Shown here: in pieces, positions 8,573 to 16,614 of the stretch
How the letters are laid out: the number at the start of each line of letters is the position of its first letter
Numbering within the stretch: position 1 is the first letter of the stretch
NCBI GenBank assembly: GCA_964345225.1
Contig: CAYFQB010000060.1
Coordinates: forward strand, 1 to 36,864
Reading direction: 5' to 3'
Origin: CAYFQB01 sp964345225
GTDB taxonomy: Bacteria; Nitrospirota; Thermodesulfovibrionia; Thermodesulfovibrionales; UBA6898
Length of the DNA stretch: 36,864 nt
Program-made: the position numbers and the translations under genes
Notes under the pieces: generated by a model
The model's database searches: none
What the model saw: only the letters and a program-made list of their open reading frames with translations
What the model was told of the DNA's origin: nothing

Positions 8573-8871
8573 TTAACCCAAAAAATGCGTTTCCAGCAGG
8601 TATACATTTTATATAGTTGGGCATGTTTCTTGAGCGGACATAGGGAAATTTTTGGGATACCCGTCATGGCGAAATAAGCGTTCCCGAGAAGTCGGGACGA
8701 AATTTTACTGTTTGACCCCGTAAAACGGGGTAACCCTATACGGGGGAGTTTAAAAATTCTAGCGAATGAGCCATGAGACGGGTAAAAATTTCCTTCTAGG
8801 GAGCGAAAGGAATATGTCCAACTACTTAATACACCTGTTCTTTTTATACTGATACGCATTTTTTGGGTTAA
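8573..8871. repeat. MITE-like long inverted-repeat element, copy 1
   Basis: This 299-bp element begins TTAACCCAAAAAATGCGT and ends with its reverse complement, ACGCATTTTTTGGGTTAA. Imperfect inverted homology continues inward (AGTTGGGCAT against AGTTGGACAT; GGAAATTTTT and CCCGTC on both arms). The exact centre is a perfect hairpin, CCCCGT-AAA-ACGGGG, at 8717-8731. A second hairpin, CCCGA/TCGGG, lies at 8683-8696. A 113-codon minus-strand ORF crosses it but has no protein character. The right end matches the left end of the element at 15268 over about 43 bases. No transposase is present, so it would be moved in trans or be an old remnant. I see no clear target-site duplication. Confidence 0.78.
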
Positions 8872-8937
8872 CTTCACAGCCTCCTGATATAAAAAGTCCT
8901 AAACAACATCCTTCTTAGCATTACTTTATTTGGTTTT

Positions 8938-10059
8938 TTAAGGGATATTAAAAGGTGCTTTTTTAAAATCTAATCTTAGCCTGAGTTTATTATAACAGCT
9001 TGTTCTTAAATCTCCAAACAGATAAGATAGTAGCATCTCAGCATGACATTTTTCCACTTGGAAGCCGTATTTTGCAGCATCATTAAAAGAGTTGGTAATA
9101 TTTTTTTTTGCCAGTGCCTTTTTGCCTTTTAGCATGTTAATTTCACCGAGGCCGAGTCTGCAGTATATAATTCCCCTCGGATCTTCTGTTTTCCTGAAGA
9201 GTGCCTGGGATGTTTTAAAATACTTAATTGCCTTGAAATAATCCCCTAACATTTTATAGGTTGTGCCTATACTCCATAGTGTGTATGAATAGCTGACCCT
9301 GTCTCCGATCCTGTTATAAAGAGATGAAGCTTTGTTAAAACTACTGATGGCCTTTTTAAAATCTCCAAACATCCTGTAGGCATTCCCTATGCCGCAGTAA
9401 GAATATGCCAATCCAAAGCTGTCCTCTATTGCTAAAAATAATTTATTTGCTGCAACGTAGTATTTTAGAGAATCTTTAAAAAGGCCTGATGTTCTTGAAG
9501 TTCCCCCCAGGCCGCACAGACAGTATCCTATTCCAGGTTTATGTCTTAAAGATCTGAATATTTCCAGAGATTCTTTATATTTTATGATTGCTTTTTGAAT
9601 ATCTCCTTTAATCCTCAAAGCACCTGCTGAAGCCCACAGCGAGAATCCAGTTCCCTGCTTGTCTTTATGTTTTTTATAAAATTTCACGCTGTCAGAAAAT
9701 ATCTTTAATGCGCTGTTCCAATCTCCTCTAGCTCTACGGGAAAGCCCTATGCCTGTTTTAGCATCTATAAGAGAAATTGTATCATTTGTTTTTTTACTTG
9801 TTACTATTGCGTCTGAATATGACTGCTCTGCCTTGTCGAAATTACCGATCATCCTGTGGATATCACCTATAGAAAGCTGGCATTCTAAAACTCCATTTAA
9901 AGATTTCAGGTCTGCATAGGATTTCAGCGCTTTATTAAAAAAAACAAGTGATTTGTTGTATTGGTTTTTTTCTCTTAAGTTTTCAGCCTTTTCTAAGACT
10001 TTACCCAGTTGAAAAGGGTCTATCTTTCTACAGGGTTTACCTATTTCCGAGAATTTCAT
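8938..10059 (-). CDS. Tetratricopeptide-repeat protein
   Basis: 373 residues made of about eight 40-residue tetratricopeptide-like units from residue 20 to the end, each with the pattern G-x-x-x-R-x-x-G-D-x-x-x-A-x-x-x-Y/F. Examples are IGDIHRMIGNFDKAEQSY and IGNAYRMFGDFKKAISSF. The 40-residue spacing is longer than the classic 34 and recalls the TPR_12/Rapsyn-LGN type used for protein-protein contacts. There is no signal peptide, membrane segment or catalytic domain. The ATG lies inside the end of rpe (23-base overlap) with no ribosome site, so it probably depends on translational coupling. It is the last gene of the def operon. Partner and function are unknown. Confidence 0.85.
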   Translation of the reverse strand: MKFSEIGKPCRKIDPFQLGKVLEKAENLREKNQYNKSLVFFNKALKSYADLKSLNGVLECQLSIGDIHRMIGNFDKAEQSYSDAIVTSKKTNDTISLIDAKTGIGLSRRARGDWNSALKIFSDSVKFYKKHKDKQGTGFSLWASAGALRIKGDIQKAIIKYKESLEIFRSLRHKPGIGYCLCGLGGTSRTSGLFKDSLKYYVAANKLFLAIEDSFGLAYSYCGIGNAYRMFGDFKKAISSFNKASSLYNRIGDRVSYSYTLWSIGTTYKMLGDYFKAIKYFKTSQALFRKTEDPRGIIYCRLGLGEINMLKGKKALAKKNITNSFNDAAKYGFQVEKCHAEMLLSYLFGDLRTSCYNKLRLRLDFKKAPFNIP

Positions 10060-10696
10060 TGAACTTTTTGATTATCAGCTCATAATTATCTGAATTGTAA
10101 AAAGCAGAACCCATAACTAGTATATCAGCACCGGCATCGGCAATCTGTTTTATGTTTTCCAGCTTTATCCCACCATCAACCTCTATCAGAGAGGATAACC
10201 CCACTTCCGAGATTATTTTTTTCAAGTGTTTTATCTTATCAATAGTATGTGAAATGAACTCCTGACCGCCGAAACCTGGATTTACAGACATAATTAATAC
10301 CAGATCAACATCATGAAGTATATTTTCAAGATTGGAGATAGGGGTTGACGGATTTATTGAAACCCCTGCCTTAACACCTTTTTCTTTTATCCGTTGTATT
10401 GTTCTGTGAAGATGAACAGATGCTTCAAAGTGAACTGTTAAGAAATCTGCTCCTGCATTGATAAAATCTGATAGAAATCTGTCGGGTTCTTCGATCATTA
10501 GGTGTACATCTAGCGGAAGTTCAGTTATTTTTCTGATTGATTCAACGACAGAATATCCTATTGTTATATTAGGGACAAAGTGACCGTCCATAATATCTAC
10601 ATGAAGCATATGGGCGCCGGCTTTTTCAGTAGATTTTATCTCATCGCCTAAACGCATAAAGTCGGCAGACAGGATAGAAGGGGCAATTTTAGTCAT
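10037..10696 (-). CDS. rpe: Ribulose-phosphate 3-epimerase
   Basis: 219 residues of the TIM-barrel epimerase that interconverts ribulose-5-phosphate and xylulose-5-phosphate in the pentose phosphate pathway. Diagnostic motifs are all present: APSILSADF at the start, HVDIMDGHFVPNITIG (metal-binding His and catalytic Asp), DVHLMIEEP, MSVNPGFGGQEF and the phosphate-binding EVDGGI...GSAFYNS end. Length is normal. The start overlaps the end of the PASTA gene by 8 bases. Its place behind rsmB and the PASTA gene follows an order I recognise from several Gram-negative anaerobe genomes. Confidence 0.96.
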   Translation of the reverse strand: MTKIAPSILSADFMRLGDEIKSTEKAGAHMLHVDIMDGHFVPNITIGYSVVESIRKITELPLDVHLMIEEPDRFLSDFINAGADFLTVHFEASVHLHRTIQRIKEKGVKAGVSINPSTPISNLENILHDVDLVLIMSVNPGFGGQEFISHTIDKIKHLKKIISEVGLSSLIEVDGGIKLENIKQIADAGADILVMGSAFYNSDNYELIIKKFNEILGNR

Positions 10697-11399
10697 ATAT
10701 AAATACCTTTCTCATTTGCAGATATATTATATCACCAGTTTTTACAAGTGAGCCGGGTTCTGGTTCTTGAGCTTCTACCATATTTCCTGTACCTTTTGTC
10801 TTAATTTCAAGACCGATTTTTTTAGAGATTTCTTTTGCATTTTCCAGACTCTTATTCAGAAAGTCGGGGCAGTAATAGCTAAATTCATGTGGTCCGAGAC
10901 TCACAAGTACAGTAATATTATCAGTTAGTCTCTCTTCAGGTGCAGGTTTTTGCACTACTATTTTGCCCTTTTTAATAGAATCAGAATGTACATGTATTAT
11001 TTTACCTATCTTCAGGCCCCTTTGCAGAAGTATTGCTTTTGCATTGCTCAGGGTTTCGTTAACAACAAAAGGAACATAATAAACCCTTGGCCCCTTGCTA
11101 ACAACAACCTTAATGCCCCTTTTTTCTTTCACTTTATGACCTGCCGGGATATCCTGTCTCAGTATCCTGCCCGAAGGTATTACAGGATCGTAATCTTCCC
11201 CTTCTATTTTCAGATACAGCCCGACCTCGTTTAATGTCTCGTTTGCCTCCAGCAGGGTCATTTCAACCAGTGAGGGTACCTTAACGGTACGGCTGAAACT
11301 TAAAATTTTAAAAGTTATATAACCGAAGGAGAGACCCAGCACAATGAAAATTGCAAATATGAGCGGAAGTCTGATTAGACTATTCATTTTTGTCTGCAA
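10689..11399 (-). CDS. Membrane-anchored PASTA domain protein
   Basis: 236 residues. One membrane helix at about 10-32 is followed by three PASTA repeats of about 65-70 residues. Each has a V/P-rich start (KVPSLVEMTLLEANETL, YVPFVVNETLSNAKAIL, YYCPDFLNKSLENAKEI) and an end such as GSLVKTGDIIYLQM. PASTA domains bind peptidoglycan or beta-lactams, usually in Ser/Thr kinases or penicillin-binding proteins. Here there is no kinase or transpeptidase, so it is a stand-alone sensor or scaffold facing the periplasm. It overlaps rsmB by 16 bases and rpe by 8, which makes it part of the def operon. Confidence 0.88.
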   Translation of the reverse strand: MQTKMNSLIRLPLIFAIFIVLGLSFGYITFKILSFSRTVKVPSLVEMTLLEANETLNEVGLYLKIEGEDYDPVIPSGRILRQDIPAGHKVKEKRGIKVVVSKGPRVYYVPFVVNETLSNAKAILLQRGLKIGKIIHVHSDSIKKGKIVVQKPAPEERLTDNITVLVSLGPHEFSYYCPDFLNKSLENAKEISKKIGLEIKTKGTGNMVEAQEPEPGSLVKTGDIIYLQMRKVFIYD

Positions 11400-12697
11400 A
11401 ATGACACCCCAAAAAAACCGTCCATATTATGTTTATGCGGATATGTTCTAAAGAAGCCGTTATTTATAAAATGTCTCAAAAAAATATTATTATTCTCTAA
11501 TATAATACGGAATTCTCTTTCATTCTTCAAGAATTCATTTACTACTTCTTCCCCCTCTTCCTGTTCAGTTGAACATATAGAATAAACAATGGTCCCGTCT
11601 TTTCTTAGAAAATTTGAAGCAGCCCTTAGTAATCTTAACTGTTTTGATCTGAATTCAATTAGGTCTTTGGCTTTATGCATATATTTAACGTCGGGATTTC
11701 TCCTTATGACTCCGATAGCAGAACAGGGCGCATCAACAAGTATCTTATCGAATGTGCCTGGATTTTTTAACTTGGTGATATCATCATTGATTATATTTAC
11801 AGAGTTGATACCAAGATCTCTAATATTCTCATGAAGCATGTTTACTCTCCGGGGATCTTTTTCCAAAGCGATTATATCTCCACTGTCTTGCATTATTTGT
11901 GCTATATGGGTGGTTTTACCTCCGGGGGCCGCACATACATCCAGTATCCGTTCCCCCGGCTTCGGATCAAGCAAATAAGATATAAGCTGTGAAGCTTCAT
12001 CCTGTACAGTAAACAGACCATGAATAAAAGAAAGGCTATTATATTCATGCATGTCCTTGAGTACTATCCCGTCAGGTGAAAAACTTGTTATCTCTGAATT
12101 TAACCCGTTTTCAAGCAGTCTGTTGAGAAGCTGTTCTCTTTTTATTCTTAAGCGGTTTACCCTGATTGTCATTGGAGGGATTTCATTATTTGCCATTGCA
12201 AGCAGGGCAGCTTCTTCCTTGCCAAACCTTTTCATCCATCTTTTGACCAGCCATTTTGGGTGAGAGGCATTTACGGATATATCCAAAACAGGATCATCAA
12301 AATTAAAGGGAAGGGTGAAACGATTCTTCTGTCTTAGAATATTTCTTAATACTGCATTTACAAGAGAGGGCCTGCCCGCCTTTTTTCCTTTTTCTATCTC
12401 GACAGATTCGTTTACAACTGCCCAATCCGGCACCCTCATAAAATAGATTTGATATAGGGCGATCCTGAGGTTATTAAGTGTATAATTTCCTAATTTCGAT
12501 GGTTTTATAAGAAAATGTTTCAGGATCCAATCAAGCGTATCCCTGAATCTCAAGACACCGTATACAATCTCCATAATGAAAGCCCGGTCTCTTCTGTCAA
12601 GTGTTAACGATACGTTTTCGATGGACTGTTTTGGTTTGTGTCTTTTATTGAGTATATCTAAAAGTGCCTTTACAGCAAAAAGACGTGTATTTGCCAT
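11384..12697 (-). CDS. rsmB: 16S rRNA (cytosine(967)-C5)-methyltransferase
   Basis: 437 residues: an N-terminal NusB-like helical domain (about 1-130) and a C-terminal Rossmann methyltransferase. The SAM motif DVCAAPGGKT is at 253-262. Motif IV is DAPCSAIGVIRRNPD with Cys325, and motif VI is YSICSTEQEE with catalytic Cys375, so both cysteines of m5C methyltransferases are kept. The protein methylates C967 of 16S rRNA in E. coli. Grouping with def and fmt, the translation-initiation processing genes, is common in bacteria. Stop and start overlap with the PASTA gene; DUF116 lies 22 bases upstream. Confidence 0.96.
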   Translation of the reverse strand: MANTRLFAVKALLDILNKRHKPKQSIENVSLTLDRRDRAFIMEIVYGVLRFRDTLDWILKHFLIKPSKLGNYTLNNLRIALYQIYFMRVPDWAVVNESVEIEKGKKAGRPSLVNAVLRNILRQKNRFTLPFNFDDPVLDISVNASHPKWLVKRWMKRFGKEEAALLAMANNEIPPMTIRVNRLRIKREQLLNRLLENGLNSEITSFSPDGIVLKDMHEYNSLSFIHGLFTVQDEASQLISYLLDPKPGERILDVCAAPGGKTTHIAQIMQDSGDIIALEKDPRRVNMLHENIRDLGINSVNIINDDITKLKNPGTFDKILVDAPCSAIGVIRRNPDVKYMHKAKDLIEFRSKQLRLLRAASNFLRKDGTIVYSICSTEQEEGEEVVNEFLKNEREFRIILENNNIFLRHFINNGFFRTYPHKHNMDGFFGVSFCRQK

Positions 12698-12719
12698 GAG
12701 AAAAATCCTGTTGCTGAAT

Positions 12720-13247
12720 CTAATCCCTACTAAAAAAGTTTATTGCCTCTTTAACTTTATCGAGGTCAACCTGTGTGTTCAGACAGGGGCCATAAGGCCG
12801 TTGGTTTGAGATACCGATTATAGGAATGGGATAAGTATCAACCAATCCGCTGGAAAGGTCTCTTTCACATGCTACTGCTACTATTGCCTCGGGTTGAGCT
12901 TCCATTACAATTTTCCTTGCAATGGTCCCGCCTGTTGCCACAAAGAGGTTGAGTTTATTATTCTCTGCTATTTCTATGAGATCTCTTATCTCACATTTGC
13001 CACATCTTTCGCAGTTGTAAATATTATGCGTAAGCCTTATTGTACATTCGTCGATCTGGAGGCAATGGGGAAGAAGTAATAGTATCTTCTTTGTCTTTGG
13101 TTTTTCTGCCCTGACAAGCCTGTTGTTTATATTAATAACAGCCCTCTGAAAGCTCTCTTTTTTATTTTTGAAAAAGGTACCGAGAATCATGAGGAAAGGA
13201 TGGATCAGTCTCAGGACTATACCCCTCAGCTGTTTATGTGGTATCAA
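12720..13247 (-). CDS. DUF116 cysteine-rich protein
   Basis: 175 residues with the cysteine arrangement of DUF116: C-x6-C (CLQIDEC), then CERCGKC, later ACERDLSSG and GPCLNTQVD. A hydrophobic segment at about 9-25 may anchor it. The cysteines suggest metal or iron-sulfur binding, but no activity is known to me. DUF116 commonly sits between fmt and rsmB in Nitrospirota-like and deltaproteobacterial genomes, as it does here. The start overlaps the end of fmt by 14 bases. Assignment to the family is firm; the role is unknown. Confidence 0.85.
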   Translation of the reverse strand: MIPHKQLRGIVLRLIHPFLMILGTFFKNKKESFQRAVININNRLVRAEKPKTKKILLLLPHCLQIDECTIRLTHNIYNCERCGKCEIRDLIEIAENNKLNLFVATGGTIARKIVMEAQPEAIVAVACERDLSSGLVDTYPIPIIGISNQRPYGPCLNTQVDLDKVKEAINFFSRD

Positions 13248-14166
13248 ATGACATCCCCCCTCGTAAGCGCCTTCCGTGCATAAAGTCTAAAGATGACATG
13301 GATTTTTTACCCTCTGGTTTTACTGCTATTATGGAAAGTACCCCCTCACCGGTACCGACATAAAGACCGTCATCAACTACTTTCTCTATCCTCCCTGGAG
13401 TAACATTGCCGCTATAGTCGATTAGTTGAGCCTTTATAATATTAACTCTTTCCTTATTAAGATAACAATATGCCCCTGGCCATGGGTATGTTCCCCTGAT
13501 CAGATCAAATATTTTTTTTGCCGGCATAGACCAGTTTATTCTGCCGTGATCTTTTTTAAGAAGTGGTGCATAGCTTGGTTTACCAGTTTGGGGTCTAGGT
13601 TGAATCGAATCGGTTTTCAGGCCATTTACAGTTTTTACCAGAAGCGATGCACCTATATTTGCAAGCTTTGAGCTTATGGTATATGAGTTGTCACCATTAG
13701 TAATTTCTATTTCCTCCTGCAGAAGAATATCGCCTGTATCAAGACCTTCGTCCATGAACATTGTTGTAACGCCCGTTTTTGTTTCACCGTTAATCAAAGC
13801 CCATTGTACCGGTGCAGCACCTCTGTATTTTGGCAGGAGTGATGCATGGACGTTAATACATCCCCTGGCAGGTATTTTTAATATAGACGGAGGGATAATC
13901 ATTCCAAATGCAACGACAATAATGAATTCAGGGTTTAATTTTGACAGCTCTTCGATAAAAAAAGGGGATTTAATGCCAGTAGGCTGGATGACAGGTATTT
14001 GCTTTGAGGTTGCAAATTCTTTTACCGGTGTTGCCGATATTTTGTGCCCCCTCCCTTTTGGCCTGTCTGGCTGGGAGATGACTGTAATAACCTCTTCACC
14101 TGATTCGATAAGGGCGTTAAGAGAAGGGACTGCAAAGTCAGGAGTTCCAAAAAAGATTATTCTCAT
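13234..14166 (-). CDS. fmt: Methionyl-tRNA formyltransferase
   Basis: 310 residues, normal length. The N-terminal formyl-transferase fold starts MRIIFFGTPDFAVPSL and has SQPDRPKGRG. The catalytic triad is Asn105, His107 and Asp143 within INVHASLLPKYRGAAPVQW and GLDTGDIL. A C-terminal OB-like tRNA-binding domain follows (LIRGTYPWPGAY). It formylates initiator Met-tRNA, the counterpart of the deformylase encoded 16 bases upstream. It overlaps DUF116 downstream. Part of the def-fmt-DUF116-rsmB operon. Confidence 0.97.
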   Translation of the reverse strand: MRIIFFGTPDFAVPSLNALIESGEEVITVISQPDRPKGRGHKISATPVKEFATSKQIPVIQPTGIKSPFFIEELSKLNPEFIIVVAFGMIIPPSILKIPARGCINVHASLLPKYRGAAPVQWALINGETKTGVTTMFMDEGLDTGDILLQEEIEITNGDNSYTISSKLANIGASLLVKTVNGLKTDSIQPRPQTGKPSYAPLLKKDHGRINWSMPAKKIFDLIRGTYPWPGAYCYLNKERVNIIKAQLIDYSGNVTPGRIEKVVDDGLYVGTGEGVLSIIAVKPEGKKSMSSLDFMHGRRLRGGMSFDTT

Positions 14167-14181
14167 TATTTGTTTAATTTA

Positions 14182-14691
14182 TTATTTTGTTGATCTTAGA
14201 GATTTTTTGTAGCGTTTTTTAAAAAATTCTCTTTTTATAGGGCTTATTCTGTCTATCAATAAAATTCCTTCAAGATGATCAATCTCATGCTGTAATGCAA
14301 TCGCAAGAAGCCCTTCACCTTCTATTTCAAAGGGTTTTCCTTCCCTATCCATAGCTTTAACAAGCACTTTTTCAGCCCTTTTTATTTTTGTAGTGTATTC
14401 AGGGAGGCTGAGACAGCCTTCCTCTAATTCAATAATACCCTCCTTTTGTAAAATCACAGGGTTTATAATAACCAATAACGGGAATTTGTAATCCTGTGTG
14501 CTTATATCAATCACAGCAAGCTGTTTAGATACACCTACCTGTGGGGCAGCAAGTCCGATACCGGGAGCAGCGTACATTGTCTCTATCATGTCGTCTATAA
14601 ATTTTTGAAGGTCGTCATTAATAGAAGTTACTGGTTGAGCCTTCTTTATTAAGACCTTTTCAGGATATTTTTTTATTTCTAAAACTGCCAT
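14182..14691 (-). CDS. def: Peptide deformylase
   Basis: 169 residues with all three deformylase motifs: GIGLAAPQVG (44-53), EGCLSLP with metal ligand Cys93, and QHEIDHLEG with His135, Glu136 and His139. It removes the formyl group from nascent proteins. The ATG has no ribosome site. Instead a perfect TATAAT lies only five bases upstream, so transcription should begin at or next to the ATG, and the message is probably leaderless (see promoter entry). It is the first gene of the minus-strand operon running to the TPR gene at 8938. Confidence 0.97.
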   Translation of the reverse strand: MAVLEIKKYPEKVLIKKAQPVTSINDDLQKFIDDMIETMYAAPGIGLAAPQVGVSKQLAVIDISTQDYKFPLLVIINPVILQKEGIIELEEGCLSLPEYTTKIKRAEKVLVKAMDREGKPFEIEGEGLLAIALQHEIDHLEGILLIDRISPIKREFFKKRYKKSLRSTK

Positions 14692-14696
14692 GTTAA

Positions 14697-14726
14697 ATTA
14701 TAAAACATTTTTACTTATGTGGTCGA
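14697..14726 (-). promoter_or_regulatory. Sigma-70-type promoter of the def operon
   Basis: On the minus strand, TCGACC (14721-14726, 4 of 6 matches to TTGACA), an 18-base spacer, then perfect TATAAT (14697-14702). The expected transcription start is at 14690-14691, which is the first or second base of the def ATG. Confidence 0.6.
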
Positions 14727-14769
14727 TAATATTAGAAGAAAGCGGAGTAATCTTCCGATTAAAATCAGC

Positions 14770-14798
14770 TTGACAGCCTTAAATCTGCATGTTATAAA
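14770..14798 (+). promoter_or_regulatory. Strong sigma-70 promoter of the cold-shock gene
   Basis: Consensus TTGACA at 14770-14775, a 17-base spacer, then TATAAA at 14793-14798. This is the best -35/-10 pair in the window. The start should be near 14805, giving a leader of about 58 nt. The leader contains the perfect 12-base palindrome CCCTCATGAGGG (14831-14842), ending four bases before AGGAGG. It could mask the ribosome site, but this is inference. Confidence 0.8.
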
Positions 14799-14862
14799 AT
14801 CATACCTTGAATGTCAGGGAAGTTTTATTGCCCTCATGAGGGAAAAGGAGGAGATAAAGATT

Positions 14863-15066
14863 ATGGCTTTGGAAGGAACAATCAAATGGTTCAATGACAA
14901 AAAAGGATATGGTTTTATCAAGAGAGAAAACGGTGATGATGTTTTTGTTCACTATTCATCAATAGTAGCGGAAGGATTTAAAACCCTTGTTGAAGGTCAG
15001 AGAGTTCAGTTTGATATTGAAGAAGGAAACAAGGGGCTAAGGGCAGTAAATGTTGTAATAATCTAG
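14863..15066 (+). CDS. Cold-shock (CspA-family) protein
   Basis: 67 residues, a single cold-shock domain. RNP1 is KGYGFIK (14-20) and RNP2 VFVHYS (27-32), starting MALEGTIKWFNDKKG. It binds single-stranded RNA or DNA as an RNA chaperone. The frame is open further upstream, but AGGAGG lies eight bases before this ATG and the family begins here, so 14863 is the start. Transcribed from the promoter at 14770, away from def. Alone in its transcription unit: a 12-base palindrome AATTCATGAATT followed by TTT lies just after the stop and might aid termination weakly. Confidence 0.96.
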   Translation: MALEGTIKWFNDKKGYGFIKRENGDDVFVHYSSIVAEGFKTLVEGQRVQFDIEEGNKGLRAVNVVII

Positions 15067-15179
15067 CCAAGTTAATTCATGAATTTTTCTCGGATACCGG
15101 GATATTATGTTATAGAAGCGGCTTTTTTCGACGGAGGTCAGAGAGTTTTGATGCAAGACCTGCGAAAACCTCTGCAATA

Positions 15180-15252
15180 TTCAATTTTCAATTAACGATC
15201 TCTTTACTGCTTACTCACTACTCACTATTCTTTGCGCCCTTTGCGACTTTTC
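15180..15252 (+). repeat. Degenerate 7-base-period array A
   Basis: Period-7 units run TTCAATT, TTCAATT, then after two degenerate units TTACTGC, TTACTCA, CTACTCA, CTATTCT, TTGCGCC, CTTTGCG. The unit phase is kept without a break. It ends 15 bases before the second MITE-like element. Confidence 0.65.
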
Positions 15253-15267
15253 TGTTTAATGGTTTTA

Positions 15268-15588
15268 TTAACCAAAAAATGCATTTCAGTATAAAAAGAG
15301 CAGGTGTATGTGCAGAAAAAGTCTTTACCATTTTATCCCGACTTTTCGGGGCACCACCTTTGTAAATCCTCCCATTACCTGATTGCCTTGACGTTTTCAT
15401 ATAAAAGGATTTGTATCAATAAGTAGCAGATTGTGATTTGTTCACCCCGTACAATGGTTTTATTGATGCAGCTTAGTACATTCTCCGGTTCTTCAGGAAT
15501 CCATCTACAGGTTTTCAGATAACAACTTATTTTACGGGATAAAGGTTTTTCTGCAAGTATAGCTGCATCAAATGCATTTTTGGGTTAA
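15268..15588. repeat. MITE-like long inverted-repeat element, copy 2
   Basis: A 321-bp element starting TTAACCAAAAAATGCATTT and ending in AAATGCATTTTTGGGTTAA. Both arms continue with TGCAGAAAAA and TTTATCCCG or TTTTATCCCG. A central inverted pair, TGTATCAATAA (15412-15422) and TTATTGATGCA (15460-15470), closes the middle. Its left 43 bases (through CAGTATAAAAAGAGCAGGTG) match the reverse complement of the right end of the element at 8573 with few differences; the interiors differ. No transposase or coding sequence is visible. Confidence 0.75.
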
Positions 15589-15695
15589 TATTTCCGGCTT
15601 AAGATAAATCTAATTGATTTATTTGTGCTAACGGATCCCTGATTGCCCTTGCATTAATTTGACAAAGTTTCATGATTTTTATATGTTTAATTACT

Positions 15696-16547
15696 ATGAG
15701 ACTTCCCGACTGGCTAAAAACAGGTATTAAGTCAAATCTTCATGATACAAAGTACTTATTAAGAAAGTACAGCATATCTACGGTTTGCGAAGAGGCAAGA
15801 TGCCCTAACAGGGGCGAATGTTTTTCAAAGCCTAAAGCAACTTTTATGATACTCGGCTCTAATTGTACAAGAAACTGCGGATTCTGTTCAGTAAAATTCT
15901 CAAATCCAGATCCTATCGATGACAATGAACCGGAGAATGTTGCCATGGCTGCAGAAGAAATGGGGCTGAACTATATAGTTGTAACGTCTGTTACAAGGGA
16001 TGATCTGACCGATGGAGGTGCAGGACATTTTGCAGAGACAATTAATGCTATAAGGAGAAGATTGCCATATGCAAAAGTTGAAGTCCTGACCCCTGATTTT
16101 AACGGTAATTTAAATTCGCTTGAGAAAGTGCTTGCAGCAAGGCCTGATGTCTATAATCATAACGTTGAAACGGTCAAAAGACTTTATCCTGTTGTCAGAC
16201 CAGATGCTGACTACAGGCGTTCTTTGTATATTTTAAGACATGCAAAGGAAATAATACCGGACATTTATACGAAATCGGGTTTTATGCTAGGGCTTGGGGA
16301 AAGGTATGATGAGGTCATCCGGCTTCTCGATGAATTGCATACCGCAAGATGCGATTTTATTACTATAGGACAGTATCTCAGGCCGACAAGAAATAACCTG
16401 CCTGTGGTAGAATACATAAGGCCAGAGATATTTGAAGAACTGAAAGTGAAAGCATACAATATGGGCTTCGGGTTTGTGGCTTCAGGGCCTCTTGTTAGAA
16501 GCTCAATGAATGCTGAAGAGATGTATAATTTAGTCTGTAGATCATAG
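15696..16547 (+). CDS. lipA: Lipoyl synthase
   Basis: A radical-SAM enzyme inserting two sulfur atoms into octanoyl groups on lipoyl domains. Both clusters are present: the auxiliary CxxxxCxxxxxC (Cys31, 36, 42 in CEEARCPNRGEC) and the radical-SAM CxxxCxxC (Cys57, 61, 64 in CTRNCGFC). The C-terminal RSSMNAEE corresponds to the serine ligand motif. I start at the ATG giving MRLPDWLK, the usual family N-terminus; an ATG at 15672 would add eight odd residues. Neither has a ribosome site. The protein is 283 residues, normal length. No lipB or lplA is next to it in the window. Confidence 0.96.
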   Translation: MRLPDWLKTGIKSNLHDTKYLLRKYSISTVCEEARCPNRGECFSKPKATFMILGSNCTRNCGFCSVKFSNPDPIDDNEPENVAMAAEEMGLNYIVVTSVTRDDLTDGGAGHFAETINAIRRRLPYAKVEVLTPDFNGNLNSLEKVLAARPDVYNHNVETVKRLYPVVRPDADYRRSLYILRHAKEIIPDIYTKSGFMLGLGERYDEVIRLLDELHTARCDFITIGQYLRPTRNNLPVVEYIRPEIFEELKVKAYNMGFGFVASGPLVRSSMNAEEMYNLVCRS

Positions 16548-16614
16548 TTCATTATAAAGAAGACTATAAACTGAGAGTTATGAACCATGAGCTAAATCAG
16601 GAGAGATGAAAAGG

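Larger units (their letters stand above)
15067..15695. other. Gene-free region composed largely of repeats
   Basis: This 629-bp gap holds a heptad array (15180-15252) and a MITE-like element (15268-15588), listed separately. A GC-mixed patch at 15095-15179 contains short inverted repeats but no recognisable RNA. Just before lipA, TTGACA (15659-15664) followed at 17 bases by TATGTT could be a promoter, which would make the lipA leader only a few bases long. A 60-codon minus-strand ORF here is an artefact of the repeats. Confidence 0.55.

Noticed and set aside
8536..8877. 113-codon minus-strand ORF
   Set aside because: It covers the MITE-like inverted-repeat element almost exactly and has no domain pattern; open frame by chance.
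13676..14212. 178-codon plus-strand ORF
   Set aside because: Shadow of fmt on the opposite strand, whose catalytic motifs are intact.
14719..14862. N-terminal extension of the cold-shock ORF
   Set aside because: It includes the promoter and leader; AGGAGG and family alignment place the start at 14863.
15218..15400. 60-codon minus-strand ORF
   Set aside because: Runs through heptad array A and the second repeat element; no protein character.
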